Translations under genes and position numbers: made by a program
The notes under the pieces: model-generated
Told to the model about the DNA's origin: nothing
The model's input: the letters and a program-made list of their open reading frames with translations, nothing else
Databases searched by the model: none
Shown: positions 1-5,005 of the stretch, piece after piece
How the letters are laid out: each line of letters opens with the position of its first letter
Position numbering within the stretch: position 1 is the stretch's first letter
Source: Chloroflexota bacterium
GTDB lineage: Bacteria > Chloroflexota > Limnocylindria > QHBO01
Direction: 5' to 3'
Assembly (NCBI GenBank): GCA_013694795.1
Contig: JACDBS010000051.1
Location: forward strand, 1-5,682
Length of the DNA stretch: 5,682 bases

Positions 1-1499
1 TCATCGTCAACCCGCCGGTCGTCAACCCGCAGCTCGGCATCCGGTCCAGCGCGCTACTGACCGGGCAGCGCATCGCGGAGCGCCTCATCCGCGATGGCGT
101 GCAGACCATCGCCTTTGCCCGCAGCCGGACCGCGGTCGAGATCTTGACCACCTACCTGCGCGAGTCGATCCCGGCGCCGCCCGGCCATCCCTCCCCCATC
201 CACGGCTACCGCGGCGGATACCTCCCCAACGAGCGGCGCGCCATCGAGGCGGGGTTGCGCGACGGACGCATCCGTGGCGTGGTCGCCACGAACGCGCTGG
301 AGCTGGGGATCGATATCGGCGGACTCGACGCCGCCATCAGCGTCGGCTACCCCGGCACCATCGCCAGCACCTGGCAGCAGATGGGCCGATCCGGCCGCCG
401 CGCCGGCACGAGCGTCAGCGTCATGGTCGCCTCATCGGCACCCATCGACCAGTTCCTGGCAACCCATCCGGATTATTTCTTCGACCGGTCTCCCGAGCAC
501 GGGCGCATCAACCCGGACAACCTGCATCTCCTGCTCGACCACCTCAAGGCGAGTGCCTTCGAGCTGCCGGTTCCGGCGGCGGAGCGCTTCGGCCTGGACG
601 AGACCCCCATGCTGCTCGACGTCCTGGAGGAAGACGGCTTCCTGCGTCGCGCCGGCGATGATCGGTACTACTGGAGCCAGGAGAACTTCCCCGCTTCGGC
701 CTTCAGCCTGCGCTCGGCGGCGCAGGAGAACGTGGTCATCATCGACGAGACCGGCGACCGCCCGCGGGTCATCGGCGAGGTGGACCTGTTCGCCGCTCCG
801 ATGCTCGTCCACGAGCAGGCGATCTACATCCACGCCGGACGCCAGTTCCATGTCGATCGCCTGGACTGGGACGAGCGCAAGGCCTACGTCCGCGCCGTGG
901 ACGTCGACTACTACACCGATGCCGACCTCGGCGTGACCCTCAAGGTGCTCGATGCCTTCGAGGAGCAGCACGGGACCGATGGCGCGCTGCGCGCGCACGG
1001 AGAGGTGATGGTCGCCTGGCACGCCACCCTGTTCAAGAAGATCAAGCTCCACACCCACGAGAATGTCGGCTGGGGGCCGATCACGCTGCCCGAGCAGCAG
1101 ATGCACACCACCGGCGCCTGGATCGTGCCCCCGGCATCGGTCGTCGAGCGCTTCGACCGCGAGACGCTCGACGGCGCGCTCATCGGCCTGGCGCGGGTGG
1201 CTCGGTCGGCGGCCGCGCTGCTGCTCATGTGCGACGCGCGCGATGTGGGCGTCCTGGCCCAGGCCCAGGCCCCGCACACCCTGCGACCCACGCTCTTCCT
1301 GTATGACGCCGTGCCCGGTGGCGTCGGGCTTGCCGAGCGGCTCCACCAGCTCAACGCTGAGCTCATCACAGCCTGCGCCCGCATGGTCGGTGACTGCGAA
1401 TGTCCCGATGGCTGCCCATCCTGCGTCGGACCAATCGCGGAGGTCGGCGTGCGCGGCAAGGGTGCGTGCCTGGAGCTACTGGCGAGCCTCGCGGCGTGA
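1..1499 (+). CDS. mrfA: MrfA/YprA-type DEAD/DEAH-box DNA helicase, C-terminal part (5' end outside the window)
   Basis: This is an ATP-dependent superfamily 2 DNA helicase of the MrfA (YprA) family. In Bacillus subtilis MrfA works with the exonuclease MrfB to remove mitomycin-type adducts from DNA without UvrABC. The reading frame is open to the left edge, and the residues before the first possible start (GTG at 99) look conserved, so the gene begins upstream; 498 residues are visible. Numbering from the first full codon at base 3, the second RecA-like domain shows helicase motif V (TNALELGIDIG, about 96-106) and motif VI (QQMGRSGRRAG, about 125-135). A long family-specific region follows, with LYDAVPGGVG near 433-442. 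The end carries a four-cysteine cluster, Cys465, 467, 471 and 474, in the pattern CxCx3Cx2C, matching the zinc-binding C-terminal domain of the family. The Walker A and DEAH motifs would lie off the window. The stop overlaps the mrfB start, indicating an operon. I am confident of the family; the repair role is inferred from it. Confidence 0.93.
   Translation, partial: IVNPPVVNPQLGIRSSALLTGQRIAERLIRDGVQTIAFARSRTAVEILTTYLRESIPAPPGHPSPIHGYRGGYLPNERRAIEAGLRDGRIRGVVATNALELGIDIGGLDAAISVGYPGTIASTWQQMGRSGRRAGTSVSVMVASSAPIDQFLATHPDYFFDRSPEHGRINPDNLHLLLDHLKASAFELPVPAAERFGLDETPMLLDVLEEDGFLRRAGDDRYYWSQENFPASAFSLRSAAQENVVIIDETGDRPRVIGEVDLFAAPMLVHEQAIYIHAGRQFHVDRLDWDERKAYVRAVDVDYYTDADLGVTLKVLDAFEEQHGTDGALRAHGEVMVAWHATLFKKIKLHTHENVGWGPITLPEQQMHTTGAWIVPPASVVERFDRETLDGALIGLARVARSAAALLLMCDARDVGVLAQAQAPHTLRPTLFLYDAVPGGVGLAERLHQLNAELITACARMVGDCECPDGCPSCVGPIAEVGVRGKGACLELLASLAA
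1496..1499 (+). other. GTGA stop/start overlap between mrfA and mrfB
   Basis: The mrfB start GTG (1496-1498) overlaps the mrfA stop TGA (1497-1499) in the -1 frame. The nearest purine-rich stretch, GGAG at 1472-1475, is about 20 bases upstream, too far for a normal ribosome binding site. Termination-coupled reinitiation is the likely route, which would keep helicase and exonuclease production in step. Confidence 0.8.
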
Positions 1500-2734
1500 C
1501 CTCGCGGACACTCGCACATCGCCTGGCCGCGGCCCGTACCGAGCGTGCGCCAGCTCAGCTGCCGCGCCCAGTCGTCAACGATCGTCTGGCATTGCTGGCG
1601 CGCTGGTTCGACGCGCGGACGCAGGTGGTGGAAGACGGCACGGCGCTCGTGGTCGAACGGAGCGTGGGAGTACCGGCCGGGGTGGCGGAGGCGCTGGCGC
1701 CGCTGCCCGCCGCCGCCTACTTCGACACGGAGACCACCGGCCTCTCGACGGGCGCCGGAACGGTCATCTTCATGGCAGGCGTGGCCCGCGTTGATGGGGC
1801 GCGGGTCACGGTGCGGCAATACCTCCTGCCCGACTACCCCCAAGAGCGCGCCCTCCTGCGGGCGCTGAGCGCTGACCTCGCGGCGTCCCCAAGGCTCGTC
1901 ACCTACAACGGGCGCGCCTTCGACCTGCCGATGCTGACCGCGCGCCTGACGTTTCACGGCCTCTTCCGCGAGCAGGCGTTGCTGCCCGACACCCACGACG
2001 ACCTGCTTCCCGACGCCCGCCGCCTCTTCCGACGCCCGCTGGGCGGGGCCCGCCTGGCCGATGTCGAGTCCGGTGTTCTCGGCGTGCGACGGACCTCGGA
2101 TTGCCCGGGCAGCGAGGTGCCGGCCCGCTACTTCGGCTATCTCCGCGGCGGATCGCCGGACATCCTGGCCGAGGTACTCGACCACAACTTCCAGGACGTT
2201 CTGAGCCTCGCCCTCCTGGAGGCGGAGCTGTGTCGCCTGCGCGCCGGCGGCTGGCGCGAGGCTCGTGTCCTCGATCCGCGGGGCATGGCACTCGAGCTCC
2301 TGCGGGCCGGCGCCGTTGATGACGCGTTGGAGCTGGTGGAGACGGCGCAGGCATTGGCGGCCGACCACGCCGAGGCGAATGCGCTCAGGCGGGTCGCCTC
2401 GCGACTGCTCATCGCCCTGGGCCAGGTCGAACGAGCGGAGCAGTTGTGGGCGCTCGGCACGCGCCGCGCCTCCGTTGACGCGGCGACCGCCTGGATCGAG
2501 GTCGCCCGCATTCGCGAACGCCACCGACACGACCTGCGCGGCGCAATGGAGGCGGCCGCGGCGGCGTCACGGGTGCTGGACATTGCGTTCGCCCTTGGCC
2601 GGGGCGGATCACTGGCCGAGGTCGGCCGTACACGACTCACCGTCGAGCGCCGCCTGCGACGGCTGCGGAGCTGGGTGGAGGCCGCGGAGCGGCGAGCGCT
2701 GCGGGAAGCGCGCGGCCGCAAGCAGGTGGCCTAG
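1496..2734 (+). CDS. mrfB: MrfB/YprB-type DEDD 3'-5' DNA exonuclease with helical, TPR-like C-terminus
   Basis: This is a metal-dependent exonuclease of the RNase H-like fold and the probable partner of the helicase upstream in excising damaged DNA. I chose the GTG at 1496: it overlaps the mrfA stop as GTGA, a standard coupled start, and gives 412 residues, close to the length I recall for the B. subtilis protein. A start at 1400 in the same frame would overlap mrfA by 100 bases. The catalytic set is complete: Asp77 and Glu79 in FDTETTGL, Asp143 in NGRAFDLP, and His230 with Asp234 in HNFQDVLSL. The middle also has the family pattern RLADVESGVLG and CPGSEVPARYFGYLRGG (about 186-219). From about 260 to 405 the protein is alanine-rich and helical, with TPR-like stretches, as in the family. 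There is no Shine-Dalgarno at a good distance, so translation probably depends on ribosomes finishing mrfA. The stop TAG is shared with the convergent kinase gene. The role is inferred from the family. Confidence 0.92.
   Translation: MTSRTLAHRLAAARTERAPAQLPRPVVNDRLALLARWFDARTQVVEDGTALVVERSVGVPAGVAEALAPLPAAAYFDTETTGLSTGAGTVIFMAGVARVDGARVTVRQYLLPDYPQERALLRALSADLAASPRLVTYNGRAFDLPMLTARLTFHGLFREQALLPDTHDDLLPDARRLFRRPLGGARLADVESGVLGVRRTSDCPGSEVPARYFGYLRGGSPDILAEVLDHNFQDVLSLALLEAELCRLRAGGWREARVLDPRGMALELLRAGAVDDALELVETAQALAADHAEANALRRVASRLLIALGQVERAEQLWALGTRRASVDAATAWIEVARIRERHRHDLRGAMEAAAAASRVLDIAFALGRGGSLAEVGRTRLTVERRLRRLRSWVEAAERRALREARGRKQVA
2731..2734. other. CTAG shared by the stop codons of two convergent genes (mrfB and pfkB-type kinase)
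   Basis: On the + strand, TAG at 2732-2734 ends mrfB. On the - strand, the complement of 2731-2733 reads TAG and ends the kinase gene. The two genes therefore overlap tail to tail by a self-complementary CTAG, itself inside the palindrome CCTAGG (2730-2735). No hairpin followed by a T run is visible here, so transcripts of either gene would have to end inside the other gene or by Rho-type termination. Confidence 0.9.
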
Positions 2735-3573
2735 GAGCGCCGGGCCTCGAGCACGCGGATCACGCGCTCAGTGGCGGCCTCGGCGGCGGTGGCCGCATCC
2801 GCGCCGCGTGACAGATGGATGGCCAGGGCGGCGCCGAACGTATCCCCGGCGCCGACCGACGGGACGCCCTCCACCACGCGACGAGGCATGGTCGCGAGCA
2901 GGCGGTCGGTTCCCGGGTCGTCGAGCAGGTAGCCAGCCGGGCCGAGGGTGAGAACCAGGATCGGGCCGGGCCCGATCCGGGTGCGCAATGCGGCGGCCTG
3001 CGCAAAGGGGTTCTCGGGGGCTTCGGCCAGGTCCTCGGTGGACACGACGATGGCATCCGCCGTCGCGAACGTGGCCCACAGGTCGCTGGCGACCGCATCC
3101 AGCGGCAGCGGAAGCACTGGCGACCCGATCTCGAGACGGCGCAGCCAGCCCTGGACCAGGAGCACGGTCCGTTCGGGGCGCAGGTCGTGCCGCAGCTCCT
3201 CAACGGCCGCGGCCGACAGCTCGGCGGCGATGGGCGCGAACAGCGCAACGTGCGGTACGCCGGCGCGCCGACCGACCGCGGGATCAATAGAGGCGGTCGC
3301 CGCCTCGAAGACGAGGACGCGACGGCCTGCCTTCTCTTCGTGGCGGTAGGTTGTGGTGGCAGGCGCCGGCTGATGGATGAGATCGCCGAGCGCCGCCAGG
3401 CGGACAAGGCCGTCGCGCGCTTCCGGCTCGTCGCCGGCGACGGCCAGGAAGGTCGGGGTGACCCCCTCCTGGACGGCCGCGAGACCCGCATGCAGCACCG
3501 ATCCGCCGGGCGCGGAGTGCCCATCGGTGAAGTGGTCGATGGTCAGGCCGCCCACGATGAGGAGCTCGCTCAT
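2731..3573 (-). CDS. PfkB (ribokinase) family carbohydrate or nucleoside kinase, substrate unknown
   Basis: This is a cytoplasmic ATP-dependent kinase that phosphorylates a hydroxymethyl group of a sugar, nucleoside or related compound. The product has 280 residues, somewhat short for the family (about 300-330). It starts with a strand typical of the fold (ELLIVGGLTIDHF), followed by the substrate-side glycine pair in APGGSVLHAG (21-30). The C-terminal PfkB signature is clear: PSVGAGDTFGAALAIHLSRG, 238-257, with the anion-hole GAGD at 241-244 and Asp244 as the catalytic base. TLGPAGYLL (209-217) is the conserved strand and turn before the ATP site. The lid segment is short, which with the glycine-pair pattern recalls the small ribokinase-like proteins of unclear substrate. 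No Shine-Dalgarno precedes the ATG, which lies 17 bp from the divergent gene at 3591. The 3' end overlaps mrfB by four bases. Neighbours give no hint about the substrate. The family is firm; the specific function is unknown. Confidence 0.9.
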   Translation of the reverse strand: MSELLIVGGLTIDHFTDGHSAPGGSVLHAGLAAVQEGVTPTFLAVAGDEPEARDGLVRLAALGDLIHQPAPATTTYRHEEKAGRRVLVFEAATASIDPAVGRRAGVPHVALFAPIAAELSAAAVEELRHDLRPERTVLLVQGWLRRLEIGSPVLPLPLDAVASDLWATFATADAIVVSTEDLAEAPENPFAQAAALRTRIGPGPILVLTLGPAGYLLDDPGTDRLLATMPRRVVEGVPSVGAGDTFGAALAIHLSRGADAATAAEAATERVIRVLEARRS

Positions 3574-3578
3574 CGGTC

Positions 3579-3584
3579 TATCAT
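3579..3584 (+). promoter_or_regulatory. Candidate -10 element (TATCAT) for a leaderless transcript of the 106-residue gene
   Basis: TATCAT matches the -10 consensus at five of six positions, including the key T, A and final T. It covers positions -12 to -7 relative to the A of the ATG at 3591, so the expected transcription start is that A. The nearest purine-rich stretch (GAGGAG, 3559-3564) is about 26 bases from the ATG, so there is no usable Shine-Dalgarno, which fits a leaderless mRNA. No convincing -35 hexamer is seen at spacings of 15-19. Confidence 0.5.
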
Positions 3585-3585
3585 C
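3580..3585 (-). promoter_or_regulatory. Candidate -10 element (GATGAT) for a leaderless transcript of the kinase gene
   Basis: Read on the - strand, GATGAT matches the -10 consensus at four of six positions, including A at -11 and T at -7. It occupies exactly -12 to -7 from the A of the kinase ATG at 3573. It overlaps the + strand candidate by five bases, so two RNA polymerases could not use both at once. No Shine-Dalgarno and no clear -35 are visible. Confidence 0.4.
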
Positions 3586-3590
3586 GGCGC

Positions 3591-3911
3591 ATGCAACTCT
3601 TCATCTACGAGCTTCACGAGGGCGCCACCGACCTCATGACCGATGCGCTCCTCGTGTCCGAGCGCGACCATACCCCAGCCCAGTTCGCATCGATGGTGCA
3701 GGCGGCACGCACCGCGGTGATCGAGACCTTCGAGGAGGACACGCTGGTCGAGGCAGTCGCGCGCGAGCTCGAGCGGTCGCACGGATTCACCTACCTGGGT
3801 GACGAGAAGCTGCGGGCAGCCATGAGCGTCGGGATGGGGGCGGAGGACACGTACCTGGTGGAGCAGAGCGACGAGTTCCGCTCGATCGTGGCGGAGATGG
3901 ATCGCTCCTAG
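3591..3911 (+). CDS. Small acidic hypothetical protein (106 residues)
   Basis: I do not recognise this protein. It has 106 residues with about 22 Asp/Glu against 8 Lys/Arg, so it is strongly acidic and probably soluble. It has no signal peptide, membrane segment, cysteine or metal-binding motif. The N-terminus (MQLFIYELHEGATDLMTDAL) looks like a strand leading into a helix. The middle (about 29-68) should be mostly helical, ending in ARELERSHGFTYLGDEKL, and the last third is helix-prone and acidic. Support for it being real: third positions are GC-rich like the neighbours, the frame fills the whole space between two well-defined genes, it begins with ATG under a candidate -10 at the right distance, and it ends on a CTAG shared with the YchF-type gene. 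It faces away from the kinase gene, so the two may share control. No function can be assigned. Confidence 0.72.
   Translation: MQLFIYELHEGATDLMTDALLVSERDHTPAQFASMVQAARTAVIETFEEDTLVEAVARELERSHGFTYLGDEKLRAAMSVGMGAEDTYLVEQSDEFRSIVAEMDRS
3908..3911. other. CTAG shared by the stop codons of two convergent genes (106-residue gene and YchF-type gene)
   Basis: TAG at 3909-3911 on the + strand ends the small acidic gene, and the complement of 3908-3910 is the TAG that ends the YchF-type gene on the - strand. This repeats the arrangement at 2731-2734. A tiny stem CGCT/AGCG (3903-3906 with 3910-3913) surrounds it but is too short, and lacks a T run, so it does not read as a terminator. Confidence 0.9.
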
Positions 3912-5002
3912 CGGCCGACGTTGAACAGGATCTCAAGGACTTCGCCGTCTCGGACCTCGTATGACTTGCCCTCCTGGCGCAGGGTCCCCCGGCTGCGCGC
4001 CTCGGCCATGGAGCCCGCCTCCAGCAGCTCTGCGACGCCGATCACCTGGGCGCGAATGAAACCGCGCGCCAGGTCGGAGTGGATGGCACCGGCCGCATCC
4101 ACCGCCGTTGAACCAATGCGCAGCGTCCAGGCCCTGCACTCGTCCTCGCCCGCGGTGAAGAAGCTGAACAGGCCCAGCAGCTCGTAGGTCAGCCGGATCA
4201 CGCGTCCCCGCGACGGCTCGTCGATGCCGAGATCGTCCATGAAGAGCCTCGCGTCGTCGGGCGGCAGCTCGCCGATCTCGGCCTCGATCTGACCGGCCAG
4301 TGCGGCGACATCGGTCTGCGGCTGGCCATAGCGTTCGCGCCCGGCGGCCTCGAGCGTTGCCACCTCCGGCAGGCGCCTGTCGTCGATGTTCAGGATCACC
4401 AGCACGGGCTTCTGGGTCAGGAAGCGGTAACCGCGGAGGAGAAATTCCTCGTCGGTGGTGAGGCCGAAGGAGCGAATCGGCTTGCCATCCGACAGTTGCG
4501 GCTCCACGCGCAGCAACAGCTCCTCCTCGCGATGGGCCAGCTCACGCTCGGCCTGCGAGCTGTGACGCCCGGTCGTCTTCAGCTTCTCGAGTCGCTTCTC
4601 GATGACCGACAGGTCGGCCACGGTGAACTCGAGGTCGAGGTCCTCGACGTCGCGCCAGGGATCGGCCGCCACGGGGTTGGCAGGGTCCTCGAAGGCGCGA
4701 GCCACGTGGAGAAGGGCATCCGCGTTACGGACCTGGGCCAGCACATCGGGATTCACCGTGCCCTCGCGCGCGGCGCCGGCCGGGATGGCGACGTCGACGT
4801 AGGTGACGTCCGCATAGGTAGTCTTCTTCGGGTTGAACAGCGCGGCCAGGCGGTCCACTCGCTCGTCGGGGACCTTCACCACGCTGACGTTCGGTGCCGC
4901 TCTACCGCCGGAGAAGCCGCCGGTCTCGGCGTGGCCGCCGGTGAGCGCGTTGAAGACGGTCGTCTTGCCGCTGCCGGGCAGCCCGACGATGGTGACCTGC
5001 AC
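3908..5002 (-). CDS. ychF: Divergent YchF/OLA1-type P-loop NTPase with C-terminal TGS-like (DUF933) domain
   Basis: This is a cytoplasmic P-loop NTPase of the Obg-related YchF/OLA1 family, whose members bind ribosomes and prefer ATP over GTP. The product has 364 residues, as expected for the family. The start GTG at 5002 places the first strand and G-loop (GLPGSGKT, 7-14) at the proper distance from the N-terminus. APNVSVVKVPDERVDRL (36-52) matches the family's post-switch I region. The C-terminal domain is very clear: FSFFTAGEDECRAWTL (279-294), HSDLARGFIRAQVI (308-321) and EGKSYEVRDGEVLEILFNV (344-362). A long charged helical segment lies at about 130-170. Departures from canonical YchF: the P-loop reads GSGKT rather than NVGKS, the DxxG motif is replaced by DVAIP starting at Asp70, and the base-specificity motif reads NIDD (205-208) rather than NxxE. 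It is probably a separate subfamily, so nucleotide preference is uncertain. It is co-directional with, and directly abuts, the dehydrogenase gene. Confidence 0.88.
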   Translation of the reverse strand: MQVTIVGLPGSGKTTVFNALTGGHAETGGFSGGRAAPNVSVVKVPDERVDRLAALFNPKKTTYADVTYVDVAIPAGAAREGTVNPDVLAQVRNADALLHVARAFEDPANPVAADPWRDVEDLDLEFTVADLSVIEKRLEKLKTTGRHSSQAERELAHREEELLLRVEPQLSDGKPIRSFGLTTDEEFLLRGYRFLTQKPVLVILNIDDRRLPEVATLEAAGRERYGQPQTDVAALAGQIEAEIGELPPDDARLFMDDLGIDEPSRGRVIRLTYELLGLFSFFTAGEDECRAWTLRIGSTAVDAAGAIHSDLARGFIRAQVIGVAELLEAGSMAEARSRGTLRQEGKSYEVRDGEVLEILFNVGR

Positions 5003-5005
5003 CTA
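5000..5005 (-). other. Zero-gap, same-frame TAG|GTG junction between dehydrogenase and YchF-type gene
   Basis: On the - strand the dehydrogenase stop TAG (5005-5003) is followed immediately by the GTG start (5002-5000) of the NTPase gene, in the same frame. A GAGG with 11 bases before the GTG could act as a loose ribosome binding site inside the dehydrogenase end. Coupled termination and restart is the simple reading; read-through of the single TAG would give a fused protein. Confidence 0.85.

Larger units (their letters stand above)
3570..3587. repeat. Short direct repeat TCATCGG x2, 11 bp apart, in the divergent intergenic gap
   Basis: TCATCGG occurs at 3570-3576 and again at 3581-3587, so the copies are 11 bp apart start to start, about one helical turn. 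They span the kinase start codon and the gap to the divergent gene. This spacing would suit a protein binding the same face of the helix over the putative promoter, but two 7-bp matches are weak evidence and may be chance. Confidence 0.3.

Noticed and set aside
99..101. GTG as the start of the helicase gene
   Set aside because: The frame is open to the window edge with helicase-like sequence before it, and without the missing part the protein would lack its first RecA-like domain.
1400..1402. ATG at 1400 as the start of mrfB
   Set aside because: It would overlap mrfA by 100 bases through the cysteine cluster and add an Arg-rich tail with no family resemblance; GTG at 1496 gives the usual GTGA coupling.
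911..2530. Very long open frame (539 codons) on the - strand across mrfA and mrfB
   Set aside because: It runs antisense over two well-identified genes and crosses their junction, with Arg-, Ala- and Ser-rich low-complexity translation and no motif. High GC removes stop codons from shadow frames.
2715..2760. Possible intrinsic terminator at the mrfB/kinase convergence
   Set aside because: There are scattered GGCC/GGGCC pairings and a CCTAGG palindrome, but no stable hairpin followed by a T run on either strand.
2815..3639. 274-codon + strand frame antisense to the kinase gene, running into the small acidic gene
   Set aside because: The kinase frame on the other strand carries the full PfkB signature; this frame has no recognisable domain and runs through the divergent gap and a real start codon.
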